The position numbers were made by a program, and so were the translations under genes. 64,000 nt of DNA from an uncultured Clostridia bacterium (GTDB taxonomy: Bacteria; Bacillota; Clostridia; Christensenellales; CAG-917): positions 248,001 through 312,000 of the forward strand of contig CASECZ010000002.1 in NCBI GenBank assembly GCA_949286725.1, read 5' to 3'. Shown here in pieces: positions 56,067 through 64,000 of this stretch; position 1 is the first letter of the stretch; the number at the start of each line of letters is the position of its first letter. Below the pieces are notes generated by a model that saw nothing but the letters and a program-made list of their open reading frames with translations, made no database searches and was not told the origin of the DNA.

Positions 56067-56492
56067 ATGGCTAAAAAAACGCCCAAAAATCAGGTGAACC
56101 CCGCGGAAGTTTCTTCCGCTGACGCACAGGTTCAGCCCGTTGTCAACACCGACGCGAAGATGGCAAACGAGCTGGAAAAGCCCGTCGTGTCCGCAGACAA
56201 TTCCGCAAGCACCAGTTCCGCTCCCGCGCAAAAGGCGAAGAAGACCAAAGCCGCACAGAAAAATCCCGACAAACCCAACATCTTCAAGAGAATGTGGAAG
56301 GGCATTAAGGGCATTATTTCCGAGCTCAAAAAGGTCACTTGGCCCAGAGGAAAAGATGTAGCAAAATCCACGGCAGTCGTACTTGTCGTCGTCGTTGCGT
56401 TCTTTATCGTCCTGTTCGGCATCGACTATGTGCTCGCCGGTATTCTGAACCTTATCGTTAAAGGCGATTGGTCTTTCGTCTTTATATCTTAA
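56067..56492 (+). CDS. secE: preprotein translocase subunit SecE
   Basis: A 141-residue SecE, longer than the usual 60-70 residues of Firmicutes because of a polar, Ala/Ser/Lys-rich N-terminal extension (about 1-65). The conserved part is FKRMWKGIKGIISELKKVTWP followed by one membrane helix (about 100-125); the family landmark ELKKVTWP is intact. It stabilises SecY in the export channel whose ATPase SecA is encoded at 45387-48047. nusG follows after nine bases. Confidence 0.93.
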   Translation: MAKKTPKNQVNPAEVSSADAQVQPVVNTDAKMANELEKPVVSADNSASTSSAPAQKAKKTKAAQKNPDKPNIFKRMWKGIKGIISELKKVTWPRGKDVAKSTAVVLVVVVAFFIVLFGIDYVLAGILNLIVKGDWSFVFIS

Positions 56493-56501
56493 AGGAGCAA
56501 T

Positions 56502-57029
56502 ATGGAAAACAAAGAACAAGCGCAATGGTACGTCATCCACACCTACTCGGGTTACGAGGCAATGGTGGAGACCAACCTGCACAATATGGTGGAAAACAAC
56601 AGTCTGCAAGACTACATCTTCGAGGTGAAAATCCCCGTCGAGGACGACGTTGTCGAGAAAAACGGCAAACGCAAGGTCGTGCAGAGAAAGAAGTTCCCCA
56701 GCTATGTTTTCATCAAGATGATTTATACCAACCACATTTGGTTTATGGTCACCAACACCCGCGGAGTCACGGGGTTCGTCGGTCCTGCCGGTCGTCCTTT
56801 GCCTCTGCGCGACGACGAAGTCAAACGTATGGGTCTCGAAGCCATCGATTTCGAGGACCTCGACATCAAAGTCGGCGACCATGTCAGAGTCATCAGCGGT
56901 GCGCTTGAAAATTTCGACGGCGTTATCGAATCCATCAGTGCCGAAAGGCAGAAGGTCAAAGTCGTCATCTCTATGTTCGGCAGGGACACCCCCGTCGAGC
57001 TCGACTTCTCGCAGGTCGAAAAACTGTGA
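56502..57029 (+). CDS. nusG: transcription termination/antitermination factor NusG
   Basis: A 175-residue NusG. The NGN domain starts QWYVIHTYSGYE and has KKFPSYVFIKM and NTRGVTGFVG. The C-terminal KOW domain has GDHVRVISGALENFDGVIE and ends VELDFSQVEKL. It binds RNA polymerase and ribosomes. AAAGGAG precedes the ATG. Confidence 0.97.
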   Translation: MENKEQAQWYVIHTYSGYEAMVETNLHNMVENNSLQDYIFEVKIPVEDDVVEKNGKRKVVQRKKFPSYVFIKMIYTNHIWFMVTNTRGVTGFVGPAGRPLPLRDDEVKRMGLEAIDFEDLDIKVGDHVRVISGALENFDGVIESISAERQKVKVVISMFGRDTPVELDFSQVEKL

Positions 57030-57123
57030 GCGGGACTTCGTCCCTTGCGCAGCAAAGCGCAGAAAGTGGGAGGAGATAAATCTTTCATGTCTCCGCAAAA
57101 ACCACAGTTAGTCAGGAGGTAAT

Positions 57124-57549
57124 ATGGCTAAGAAAATCACCGCGGTTGTCAAACTGCAACTGCCCGCGGGCAAAGCAACCCCCGGTCCTCCCGTCGGTTC
57201 CTCGCTCGGCCCTCACGGCATCAACATCCCCGCATTCACCAAGGAATTCAACGAGAAGACTTCCAAACAGGCAGGTCTCATCATTCCCGTTGTCATCACC
57301 ATCTATCAGGACCGTTCCTTCACCTTCATTCTGAAGACCCCTCCCGCCCCCGTCCTCATTAAAAAGGCTTGCGGCATCGAGAGTGCGTCCGCGCGTCCCA
57401 ACCGCGATAAGGTTGCGACCATCACAAAGGCGCAGGTCAAGGAAATCGCCGAACTCAAAATGACCGACCTGAACGCAGGTTCTTTGGAGGCCGCTATGAG
57501 TATGATAGCCGGTACCGCCCGCAGCATGGGCATCCTCGTCGAGGAATAA
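57124..57549 (+). CDS. rplK: 50S ribosomal protein L11
   Basis: A 141-residue L11 with [24 protein letters not shown] (landmark [12 protein letters not shown] near 15) and the Pro-rich N-domain. The C-terminal rRNA-binding part includes [17 protein letters not shown] precedes the ATG. It follows a spacer of about 90 bp after nusG that contains two small hairpins, one of them sharing GGACTTCGTCCCTTGCGC with the repeat downstream of prfB. Confidence 0.98.
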   Translation: MAKKITAVVKLQLPAGKATPGPPVGSSLGPHGINIPAFTKEFNEKTSKQAGLIIPVVITIYQDRSFTFILKTPPAPVLIKKACGIESASARPNRDKVATITKAQVKEIAELKMTDLNAGSLEAAMSMIAGTARSMGILVEE

Positions 57550-57559
57550 GGAGGCAACG

Positions 57560-58249
57560 ATGAAACGCGGTAAGAACTATATAGATTCCAAAAAACTCAT
57601 CGAAAACAACAAACTTTACGACAGCGAGGAAGCGGTGGCTCTCGCCATCGAGACCGCAAAGTCCAAGTTTGACGAAACGATAGAACTTCACGTCAAGCTG
57701 GGCGTCGACCCCCGTCACGCAGACCAGCAGGTCAGAGGCGTCGTCGTCCTCCCCAACGGCACGGGCAAAACCGTCCGCGTGCTCGTCATCGCGAAGGGCG
57801 ACAAGGCAATCGAAGCCGAAAAAGCAGGCGCGGATTACGTCGGTGCAGAGGATATGATTCAGAAAATCACGTCCGAAAACTGGTTCGATTTCGACGCAGT
57901 CGTCACCACTCCCGATATGATGGGTCTGGTCGGTCGTCTGGGTAAAATCCTCGGCCCCAAGGGCTTGATGCCTAACCCCAAGTCCGGCACCGTTACGATG
58001 GACGTCACCCGTGCAATACACGATATCAAAGCCGGTAAAGTCGAGTACAGAGTCGACAAGACCGCAATCGTGCACGTGCCCATCGGCAAAAAGTCGTTCG
58101 GCAAAGAGAAACTGATGGAGAACTTCAACACCCTTATGGAGGCTCTCGTCAAAGCCAAACCCGCGGCGGCGAAAGGACAGTACTTCAAGTCCGTCTACAT
58201 CGCGTCCACGATGGGTCCCAGCATCAAGATTCTCTACAAAATGAACTGA
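57560..58249 (+). CDS. rplA: 50S ribosomal protein L1
   Basis: A 229-residue L1. It has the N-terminal [14 protein letters not shown], the signature [18 protein letters not shown] (given as [14 protein letters not shown] near 130) and [17 protein letters not shown]. It binds 23S rRNA at the L1 stalk and in other bacteria represses its own rplK-rplA message. It starts ten bases after rplK. Confidence 0.98.
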   Translation: MKRGKNYIDSKKLIENNKLYDSEEAVALAIETAKSKFDETIELHVKLGVDPRHADQQVRGVVVLPNGTGKTVRVLVIAKGDKAIEAEKAGADYVGAEDMIQKITSENWFDFDAVVTTPDMMGLVGRLGKILGPKGLMPNPKSGTVTMDVTRAIHDIKAGKVEYRVDKTAIVHVPIGKKSFGKEKLMENFNTLMEALVKAKPAAAKGQYFKSVYIASTMGPSIKILYKMN

Positions 58250-58325
58250 CGAGGCTCTTTTCGCCGTCGCACGTGCCGTGCGGCGGCGGAAATGCCCCCA
58301 ATCTCCGATTGCTTGTGCAAATCGG

Positions 58326-58354
58326 TTGACAAAATGCCTGCGCTTTGCTAGAAT
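58326..58354 (+). promoter_or_regulatory. promoter of rplJ-rplL
   Basis: TTGACA, exact 17-nt spacer and TAGAAT, just upstream of the L10 leader. Confidence 0.85.
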
Positions 58355-58363
58355 AAGCGCGTT

Positions 58364-58457
58364 CCTGAGACAGCAAGTGGCGTCCGCGCCGTAAACGTAG
58401 TGCTTGCCGAGGATTGAATTCAATACCGCTCCGGTATTCGTCATTCCGTGTCTTAGG
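58364..58457 (+). ncRNA. ribosomal L10 leader (autoregulatory mRNA element)
   Basis: CCTGAGACA and TGTCTTAGG close the structure with nine pairs. Inside, GAGACAGCAAGTGGC, a variable arm and AGTGCTTGCCGAGGA reproduce the conserved kink-turn region of L10 leaders, which binds the L10(L12)4 complex. A further hairpin (ATACCG/CGGTAT) lies in the 3' part. The rplJ Shine-Dalgarno is 20 nt downstream. Confidence 0.85.
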
Positions 58458-58488
58458 GTGGCGAATTTTATTTTATAAGGAGGTAACA

Positions 58489-58992
58489 ATGGCATCCAAA
58501 GACGTGCTTGAACTCAAACAGCAACAGGTTGAAGAGATAAAGGCCAAAATTTCCGCCGCACAGTCCATCGTCGTCATCGACTATATGGGTCTCAACGTCG
58601 CCGAGGACACCGCTTTCAGAAAGGATTTGCGCAATGCGGGCGTCGATTATCAGGTCCTCAAAAACCGTCTTGTGAAGCGCGCCTTCAACGAGCTGGGCTA
58701 CACGCAGTTCGATGAAGCTCTGAACGGACCCACCGCAGTCGCGTTTTCCGACAAGGACGCGGTCGCTCCCGCCAAAATCATCGTCGACAGCATCAAGAAG
58801 CTCAACAAGATGAAGACCAAATGCGGTATGGTGGAGGGTGAATTCCTCGACGAGAAAGGCGTCAAAGAAATCGCGTCCATTCCTTCCAAGGAAATCCTCA
58901 TCGCCAAGATGCTCGGCAGCATGCAGTCTCCCATCACGGGTCTGGCTGTCTGCCTGAACAAAATCGCGGAACAGATGCAGCAACAGGCGTAA
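58489..58992 (+). CDS. rplJ: 50S ribosomal protein L10
   Basis: A 167-residue L10. Recognisable parts are IVVIDYMGLNVAED, RKDLRNAGVDYQVLKNRLVKRA (landmark VLKNRL) and the C-terminal helix that carries L7/L12 dimers. AAGGAGG lies before the ATG; an in-frame upstream codon would place the start inside the L10 leader. It is expected to control its own synthesis through that leader. Confidence 0.97.
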   Translation: MASKDVLELKQQQVEEIKAKISAAQSIVVIDYMGLNVAEDTAFRKDLRNAGVDYQVLKNRLVKRAFNELGYTQFDEALNGPTAVAFSDKDAVAPAKIIVDSIKKLNKMKTKCGMVEGEFLDEKGVKEIASIPSKEILIAKMLGSMQSPITGLAVCLNKIAEQMQQQA

Positions 58993-59049
58993 CAGTCGCC
59001 AAACCAATATCATTCAATAACGAAAAAACAATAAACGGAGAAAATAAAA

Positions 59050-59427
59050 ATGGCAGATCTTCAAAAACTTATGGAAGAAATCAAAAGCATGACAGTCCTC
59101 GAACTCTCGAAGTTCGTCAAAGAACTCGAAGAGGAGTTCGGTGTGAGCGCGGCTGCACCCGTTGCAGTGGCGGCTGCCGGCGGTGCGGCTGATGCTGCTC
59201 CCGCAGAGGAAGAGAAGACCGAATTCGACGTCATCCTCAAAGAAGTCGGTCCCAACAAGGTTCAGGTTATCAAAGTCGTCAAGGACGCAACCGGTCTCGG
59301 CCTCGTCGAAGCGAAAGGCGTTGTCGACGGCGCACCCAAAGCGGTCAAAGAAGGCATCCCGAAGGACGCAGCGGAAGCTCTCGTTGCAAAATTCAAGGAA
59401 GTCGGCGCAACTGCGGAAATCAAATAA
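59050..59427 (+). CDS. rplL: 50S ribosomal protein L7/L12
   Basis: A 125-residue L7/L12: N-terminal dimerisation helices, an Ala/Gly-rich hinge (about 38-55) and the C-terminal factor-binding domain with [13 protein letters not shown] and [16 protein letters not shown]. It recruits GTPase factors such as EF-G and EF-Tu. A strong terminator follows, so rpoBC cannot be read from this operon. Confidence 0.98.
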   Translation: MADLQKLMEEIKSMTVLELSKFVKELEEEFGVSAAAPVAVAAAGGAADAAPAEEEKTEFDVILKEVGPNKVQVIKVVKDATGLGLVEAKGVVDGAPKAVKEGIPKDAAEALVAKFKEVGATAEIK

Positions 59428-59440
59428 CTCAGCCATGTTT

Positions 59441-59468
59441 CGCCCGCATTATTGCGGGCGTTTTACTT
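59441..59468 (+). terminator. terminator of rplJ-rplL
   Basis: CGCCCGCA, a four-base loop and TGCGGGCG followed by TTTTACTTT. Confidence 0.88.
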
Positions 59469-59592
59469 TGTTATGCGGGTGAAGGACAGCTGATTTGTGT
59501 TGTACTTCGCCCGTTTTACTTAAAAGGGGTTTTGCGGAGGGCACATTCGTCTTCCGCGCGCCGTGCGGGGGCGGCGTTCACAAAAGAAAAAT

Positions 59593-60639
59593 ATGAGAAT
59601 TTCCAACCATTCCAATCTGAGAAAAGTGGCAATCATCGGCGTTGCGCTCGCAATCATCGCCACCACTTCCGTGGCGGGCACTCTTGCCGCGTTCAACGCC
59701 ACTTACACCTGGCAATCCGATTCCGCAGTGACGGGCGATTTCGGATTCAGCGATACGACGTACAGACTTTCGCTGTTCGGCGACGATGGCATCATCCTTC
59801 CCGACGAGAGCGGCAAAAGCGTTCTGTCGGGTCCCGCCTTCGGTGACGTGCCTGTCACGTGGAGCTTTGCCGCCGACAATCCGAGCGGCATTCCCGTCGT
59901 GTTCTATCTTGCGTCCGCCGACGGCAGTGTGGACTATTCCACGGCGTTCTGTTCGGGTTACAACTTTTCGCAACTGGCGTCGTACTACGTGAAAGGCGCC
60001 TATGGCGAAAGTATTCCGCTCGCCGAAGTTTCGGGCGACCTTACGGAACTGGTATCCGCGTTGAGCGTGGGAAAGACCTTGTGCTGGACCTGGCCTTACT
60101 CCGTATATTCCGACGCCGATTGCACCGTGGAAGTGAACGACGGCAACGTGCAGACCTACAAAGCGTATTGCGAAAACCTCTGCGTCGGCGCATACGAGTT
60201 TCCCGTTGCGGTCGCAAACGCGCTTTCCGAGCATACGGTGGGCTATGCGGCGGCGGGCAACGACGATGAGTTCTCGGTGGTTCCGTGCTCCGACAAGACC
60301 AGACTCACGCTCGAAGGCGGACTGTTCAAGGCAGAGGGCGTCAACGTGCCTTTGCGCACCTCCGACGGGGTTTTCTACATTCCCGCAACGGTGAACGACC
60401 TGAGAATGGACAGCGCGCTCGTCGTGTTCGTGCCTACCAACTCTTATGCGCAGGAGGTGTCCAACGCATTTACCGAAGCGGAGGTGCATTTCGATACGCT
60501 CGGAACGTACAACATAAGCGGCGAAACCGCGACCCGCAGCGACGACGGCACCAGAACGGCGTTCGTCGTGCATCCGTCGTCTACGGGAGGCAGTCGTCCC
60601 GAAATTTCCGTGACGGCCACCGCCGTGGTGGAAGGCTGA
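59593..60639 (+). CDS. secreted protein with SipW-type signal segment (TasA/camelysin-like)
   Basis: A 348-residue exported protein. The N-terminus has LRKVAIIGVALAII, then a GTLAAFN motif near residue 35, which matches the GT.A.F end of signal segments cut by SipW-type peptidases in TasA and camelysin. The rest is beta-rich, low in Lys and Cys-poor (six cysteines), as in surface or fibre-forming proteins. I do not recognise a domain in the body. It is coupled to a SipW-like gene starting two bases later, supporting a substrate-peptidase pair. The ATG has only a weak A-rich ribosome site. Confidence 0.65.
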   Translation: MRISNHSNLRKVAIIGVALAIIATTSVAGTLAAFNATYTWQSDSAVTGDFGFSDTTYRLSLFGDDGIILPDESGKSVLSGPAFGDVPVTWSFAADNPSGIPVVFYLASADGSVDYSTAFCSGYNFSQLASYYVKGAYGESIPLAEVSGDLTELVSALSVGKTLCWTWPYSVYSDADCTVEVNDGNVQTYKAYCENLCVGAYEFPVAVANALSEHTVGYAAAGNDDEFSVVPCSDKTRLTLEGGLFKAEGVNVPLRTSDGVFYIPATVNDLRMDSALVVFVPTNSYAQEVSNAFTEAEVHFDTLGTYNISGETATRSDDGTRTAFVVHPSSTGGSRPEISVTATAVVEG

Positions 60640-60640
60640 C

Positions 60641-61186
60641 TTGAAAAAGTCGCATAACGCCGAGTTTTTCGCAAACCTGCGCTTTATTCTGGACGGTTTT
60701 CTGTGTCGGGCGCTTGTCGCCGTCGGCACGGTTGTGACCCTGATTTGCGTATTCTTTGCGGTCAATACCGTATCCTGCGGATTCCCCGCCTGTGCGGGGA
60801 AGGGTTTCGTGTTGTTTTCGTCGGGCGGCGCACTCGGTCTGCCCGACGACGACCTGATAATCTTCGACCCCTGCGACGCGGACGATTTGCGGACGGGCGA
60901 CTACTGCGTTTACCGTTCGGCATCGGGACCCGACATCGGAGTGGTGAAATCGGCGGGAGAGGACAAAATCGTGTTGACGAAGGATGCGGAAGGCAAAACC
61001 GCGACGGTGATAACCCGCGCACTCGTCATAGGGCGGGCACATTCTCACAATCCCTCCGCGGGCAAGGCGATAAGTGCCGTCGCATCCGTAAAGACGGAAC
61101 TCACCGCAATATCCGCGGCAATCGTGATTTTCGAACTTACCACGCTGATGAGAAAAAACAAACGGGAATTTCTGTCGGCGGACTGA
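60641..61186 (+). CDS. SipW/archaeal-type signal peptidase-like protein, catalytic residues degenerate
   Basis: A 181-residue protein with membrane helices at about 22-44 and 146-168, arranged like SipW. The middle follows the peptidase fold: a Ser-containing SSGGALGLPDDDLIIF in place of SGSMEP..GDLV, LRTGDYCVY for the VGDIV.Y strand, VVKSAGED where family members have VVHRI, KDAEGK for KGDAN, and ALVIGRA for viGkv. The His of the usual Ser-His pair is not visible, so activity is doubtful. A TTG start follows GGAAGG and lies two bases after the upstream stop. Confidence 0.55.
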   Translation: MKKSHNAEFFANLRFILDGFLCRALVAVGTVVTLICVFFAVNTVSCGFPACAGKGFVLFSSGGALGLPDDDLIIFDPCDADDLRTGDYCVYRSASGPDIGVVKSAGEDKIVLTKDAEGKTATVITRALVIGRAHSHNPSAGKAISAVASVKTELTAISAAIVIFELTTLMRKNKREFLSAD

Positions 61187-61663
61187 TCAAAGGGGAGTGC
61201 GCACGTCCAAAGCGCGACGCCATTTTTCCGCGTCGAAACGCGGATTGGCGGGAGAAGTGGACGGAAGCTCTATGCTTACGGGCACCAGCTCGGGAAAAGC
61301 GTCGGCGAATATTTTGCCCGCCGTTTTGCCGTTGAGGAGAATGCGCTCGATTTTCGTCGAGGCGAGAAGGGCGGCGACGTTCGCCACGGAGTAGTCTTTT
61401 ATCGTGCTGTCCTGCGACCCCACGATTTCGCATTCCGTGACTATGTCCCACAGCGCGATGCCGTGTTTGCGGGCGAAAGCCTGCTTTTCGGGCACGCCGA
61501 CGGGCACGGAACAACCGAAACACTCCGCCGCCGTGCGCCAGAAACGGTTCTGCGGGTGTCCGTAGTAGAAGTTGCACTCGCGGGATTTCACGCTCGGGAA
61601 ACTGCCCAGCACGAGTACGCGGCTGTCGTCGTCGAAAAAGGGGTCGAAACCTTTCACTTTCAT
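61187..61663 (-). CDS. DNA-deoxyinosine (hypoxanthine) glycosylase, UDG family 6
   Basis: A 158-residue member of the uracil-DNA glycosylase superfamily. Signature segments are LVLGSFPSVKSRE near 17-29, YYGHPQNRFWR near 34-44, WDIVTECE near 73 and LPSTSPANPRF near 133-143, matching the hypoxanthine-DNA glycosylase family. It excises deaminated adenine from DNA. The stop codon abuts that of the convergent SipW-like gene without any gap. The -10 of its promoter ends six bases before the ATG and there is no Shine-Dalgarno, so the mRNA is probably leaderless. Confidence 0.85.
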   Translation of the reverse strand: MKVKGFDPFFDDDSRVLVLGSFPSVKSRECNFYYGHPQNRFWRTAAECFGCSVPVGVPEKQAFARKHGIALWDIVTECEIVGSQDSTIKDYSVANVAALLASTKIERILLNGKTAGKIFADAFPELVPVSIELPSTSPANPRFDAEKWRRALDVRTPL

Positions 61664-61669
61664 AATTCG

Positions 61670-61698
61670 AGAGTACTATTCGCCGCGCGTTTTGTCAA
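61670..61698 (-). promoter_or_regulatory. promoter of the DNA glycosylase gene, leaderless arrangement
   Basis: TTGACA, exact 17-nt spacer and TACTCT on the minus strand. The expected start of transcription falls on or within a base or two of the ATG. Confidence 0.7.
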
Positions 61699-61725
61699 TA
61701 AAGAACGGTGTAATGGTTGCACCGC

Positions 61726-61755
61726 TGGACAAGCGGCGGGAATAAATGCTATTAT
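61726..61755 (+). promoter_or_regulatory. possible promoter of the O-antigen-ligase-like gene
   Basis: TGGACA, an 18-nt spacer and TATTAT, about 40 nt before the ATG. Confidence 0.4.
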
Positions 61756-61795
61756 ATTAATGTTGCTATATTAAAAATGTTCTTTCGAGGTAAGT

Positions 61796-63232
61796 ATGAG
61801 AGAATTGAGGCGCAGGTTCGGAAATTTTGCGTACAGCGACATTTATCTTGCCATCGTCGCCGCCATCGTCACTCTGGCGTGGGCGGTCAGAAGCGCGGAG
61901 TTCGGCTTCGTCGCGCTCGTGCTTTTTGCCTGCGTGTCTCTCGTTCTGCTTGACGACATTCTCCCTCTCACGGCACCGATATTCTATGCGATGTGCATGA
62001 TTTTCACGGACCAGGTCGACGACTTTCTGTTTATGTGGCCGACTTTCATTCCGCTCGGCGTCGCCGTCGTGATATTCGTCGTGCGCAACCGCGGCAGGGT
62101 GAAACTGGGCAAAATGGTGTTCCCGCAACTCGCCGTATCCGTCGCTCTGCTGTTGGGTGGCGCGGGTACGATTGCCGCCTCGGACTACCTGCGCGCACTT
62201 CCCAGCGTACTCTTCCTCGGCATAGGTGTGCTCGCAATTTACATTCTGCTTTTCCAGTTCGTCAAGACGGACGAAAAACGCGACATAGGACTCTTCTTCT
62301 GCAAGATGCTGATGTGGTTCGGCGTTGCCGTGCTAATAGAACTCGTCATAGTCATAGTGCGCTCGGGGCAACCTCCCGCCGAATGGGGGCATATGTACCG
62401 CGACACGGGCTGGGGCAACGAAAACAATATTGCCACCATACTGAGCCTCACCGCGCCAATGTGCTTCTACCTCTCCACGCGTTACCGTCACGGCTGGGCA
62501 TACATTCTCATGGGCGTGGCGCAGTACGTGGGGATAATCCTCTCCTTCTCCCGCGGGAGCATACTCATGGGCGCGATAACGGGACCCGTATGCGCGATAT
62601 ACGCCCTCGTCAAAGCCGTCGACAGACGCATCATCGGCATAAGCTACGGCGTTATAATAGCCGCCGTGCTCGCAGGGTACTTCGCCGTATTCGACAAGGT
62701 CAACGATATGTTCGCAAGCCTGATGGGGCAGGGCTTCGGAGTGTCGGGCAGAGATTTGCTTTACGCCGAGGCGTGGGACGTGTTCACCAAACACCCGCTC
62801 ATCGGTGCGGGCGTCGGCTACAACGGACCCAACTACAACATCAACACGATGCAGTTCTATTGGTTCCATTCCACGCTCTTCCAGGTGCTCGCAAACATGG
62901 GTATCGTGGGCTTTGCGGCTTATGCGTACTACTACGTCGTCCGTTTCGGCATAGTGTTCAAAGGGATACGCAACCCTCTCAACGTGTTCATGCTGATTGC
63001 GTGGCTGGGCTTCGAGGGCTACTCGATGATGGACACGGGCACCTTCGTTCCCTTCCCGACCATGGCACTCATAATGGCGATGGCGATGCTCCTCGAATAC
63101 ACCAACAAAGCCGCTCCGTTCAGAGGCGAGGTGGACGAATACAACCGCTTCTTCAAGCGCGGAGCGATCAAGGCGCAAGCCCGTTACTACGGGACGTTCA
63201 CCGACGAATACGCAAGAACCGTCGCGGCGTGA
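61796..63232 (+). CDS. O-antigen ligase/polymerase-like membrane protein
   Basis: A 478-residue integral membrane protein with about eleven helices. The large loop has the features of the Wzy/O-antigen ligase family: an Arg-containing SFSRGSIL near 243, and GAGVGYNGPN then WFHSTLFQVLANMG (about 340-372), where His and Gln are conserved. Such proteins polymerise or ligate surface glycans, or handle teichoic-acid-type polymers in Gram-positives. No other polysaccharide gene is adjacent, so the substrate is unknown. CGAGGT precedes the ATG. Confidence 0.75.
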   Translation: MRELRRRFGNFAYSDIYLAIVAAIVTLAWAVRSAEFGFVALVLFACVSLVLLDDILPLTAPIFYAMCMIFTDQVDDFLFMWPTFIPLGVAVVIFVVRNRGRVKLGKMVFPQLAVSVALLLGGAGTIAASDYLRALPSVLFLGIGVLAIYILLFQFVKTDEKRDIGLFFCKMLMWFGVAVLIELVIVIVRSGQPPAEWGHMYRDTGWGNENNIATILSLTAPMCFYLSTRYRHGWAYILMGVAQYVGIILSFSRGSILMGAITGPVCAIYALVKAVDRRIIGISYGVIIAAVLAGYFAVFDKVNDMFASLMGQGFGVSGRDLLYAEAWDVFTKHPLIGAGVGYNGPNYNINTMQFYWFHSTLFQVLANMGIVGFAAYAYYYVVRFGIVFKGIRNPLNVFMLIAWLGFEGYSMMDTGTFVPFPTMALIMAMAMLLEYTNKAAPFRGEVDEYNRFFKRGAIKAQARYYGTFTDEYARTVAA

Positions 63233-63272
63233 CGCCTTATCCACGCGGTATTGTCCGAAAACAAAATATGAC

Positions 63273-63302
63273 AAAAACGCACGTTTATACGCGCGTTTTT
63301 TC
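63273..63302. terminator. terminator after the O-antigen-ligase-like gene
   Basis: AAAAACGCACG with CGCGCGTTTTTT, one mismatch in the stem, short loop and T-run on the plus strand. It could also serve the convergent DUF1540 gene. Confidence 0.7.
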
Positions 63303-63344
63303 ATATTAAACTGCGTTTTCGATATTAAATGCAGACGCCGTGCG

Positions 63345-63656
63345 TCATTCCTGCGGGGATATGCGGCTGCGGCATTTGGTGGAGAACACGCCGTCCTTCA
63401 CGGTGATTTTTTCGGCGGAACAGACGCCGTTGCGGTTCAGCGCGCATTTTGCCGAGCACTGCACAATGCTGTCGGTATCCGCGCCGTTGAACTCCTCGCC
63501 CGCTTCCACGTCGGCAAAGGACTGCGCAAGCGCGCCGCCTTCGCGTTTTATGCGGCTGAGACACGCCGCCTTGTCGCCCACGGATATTATGCCCGCAAGG
63601 CAACGGCATTTCACGTTGTGTTCGCAGTTTGAAGTTTCGCAGATTATTTCTTTCAT
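63345..63656 (-). CDS. DUF1540 cysteine-rich protein
   Basis: A 103-residue protein with two DUF1540 repeats: [19 protein letters not shown] near 5-23 and [18 protein letters not shown] near 66-83, each with cysteines that could bind a metal, plus a last Cys near 97. DUF1540 proteins are widespread in anaerobic Clostridia and have no proven role. GGAGG six bases before the ATG sets the start nine codons inside the longest frame. It is divergent from rplI. Confidence 0.88.
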   Translation of the reverse strand: MKEIICETSNCEHNVKCRCLAGIISVGDKAACLSRIKREGGALAQSFADVEAGEEFNGADTDSIVQCSAKCALNRNGVCSAEKITVKDGVFSTKCRSRISPQE

Positions 63657-63730
63657 ATTCGCCTCCGCAATTATTCTTGCCACGACGCGCGCTTTTATAC
63701 GTGCGCGGGCGACGGGATTGCCGTTTGCTA

Positions 63731-63759
63731 TTGTCTTGCCCGCCGCGGTGTGCTATAAT
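63731..63759 (+). promoter_or_regulatory. promoter of rplI
   Basis: TTGTCT, 17-nt spacer and perfect TATAAT, followed by AAAAGGAG and the ATG at 63778. Confidence 0.75.
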
Positions 63760-63777
63760 CTCCAAAAGGAGTTTTTT

Positions 63778-64000
63778 ATGAAAGTCATTCTCAATCAGGA
63801 CGTAAAAGGCACGGGAAAGAAGGGCGAAATCGTCGAGGTCAACGACGGGTATGCCCGCAATTTCCTCATCAAAAAAGGTATGGCGACGGAGGGCACTCCC
63901 CAAAATCTGTACGTTGCCGAACAGCGTAAAAAAGCCTATGAGGCGAAGGTTGCCGCAGAACGCGCGGAAGCCGAAGTCGTGGCAAAGAAACTGGCAGACA
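63778..64000 (+). CDS. rplI: 50S ribosomal protein L9 (5' part, cut by window end)
   Basis: The first 74 residues of L9: [19 protein letters not shown], then [11 protein letters not shown] and [12 protein letters not shown], followed by the beginning of the long connecting helix. L9 binds 23S rRNA near the L1 stalk. The rest lies beyond the window. Confidence 0.95.
   Translation, partial: MKVILNQDVKGTGKKGEIVEVNDGYARNFLIKKGMATEGTPQNLYVAEQRKKAYEAKVAAERAEAEVVAKKLAD

Overview
This 64 kb window is bacterial chromosome from a Gram-positive anaerobe. The most likely source is an uncultured, gut-type member of the Clostridia. Evidence: Shine-Dalgarno sites of the GGAGG type, sigma-A promoters (TTGACA-17-TATAAT), a Rex repressor beside adhE, two [FeFe]-hydrogenase-family proteins, a DUF1540 protein, RqcP, and a lipoprotein with a Gram-positive style lipobox. 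Base composition is moderately GC-rich with a strong preference for C or G at third codon positions. That preference creates very long false ORFs opposite rpoB, rpoC and adhE. No phage, insertion sequence or CRISPR array is visible.

Layout. 0-8.7 kb: PHP phosphoesterase, an unrecognised cytosolic protein, an SDR-response regulator-histidine kinase cluster, then an overlapping operon of a membrane-anchored acidic protein, ornithine aminotransferase, BioY and a TetR regulator. 8.7-17.3 kb (minus strand): the whole common aromatic pathway plus the Phe and Tyr branches in one operon (aroF-tyrA-aroB-aroA-aroC-pheA-aroEK-aroQ), ending in a 52-residue small protein. The operon is preceded by a 27-residue Tyr/Phe-rich leader peptide with mutually exclusive antiterminator and terminator hairpins. 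This is a complete ribosome-mediated attenuator and the most interesting regulatory element here. 17.3-26.1 kb (minus strand): a redox and hydrogen cluster, rex-adhE-APH kinase-[2Fe-2S] protein-HydS sensor hydrogenase-SpoIIE phosphatase-group B hydrogenase. 26.1-26.9 kb: an AT-rich island with a probably broken gene. 26.9-33.0 kb: Pr6Pr membrane protein, lipoprotein, tRNA-Arg, beta-mannosidase, fused ispDF, rqcP.

33-59.5 kb is the information-processing core on the plus strand: rpoB-rpoC-metK-recD2-comF-secA-prfB, then about 0.9 kb of repeats and noncoding DNA, then tsaD (frameshifted by a 14-bp tandem duplication), an L7Ae-like gene-rpsL-rpsG-fusA-tuf, rpmG-secE-nusG-rplK-rplA, and an L10-leader-controlled rplJ-rplL. 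Unlike the usual order, rpoBC is not next to rplJL but lies about 21 kb before it. 59.5-64 kb holds a secreted protein with a SipW-type signal paired with a degenerate SipW-like peptidase, a family 6 DNA glycosylase read from an apparently leaderless mRNA, an O-antigen-ligase-like membrane protein, a DUF1540 protein and the start of rplI.

All assignments come from reading the sequence and remembered family motifs. No database search or structure calculation was run. Start codons were moved from the longest frame wherever a Shine-Dalgarno site, a gene overlap or homology supported it.
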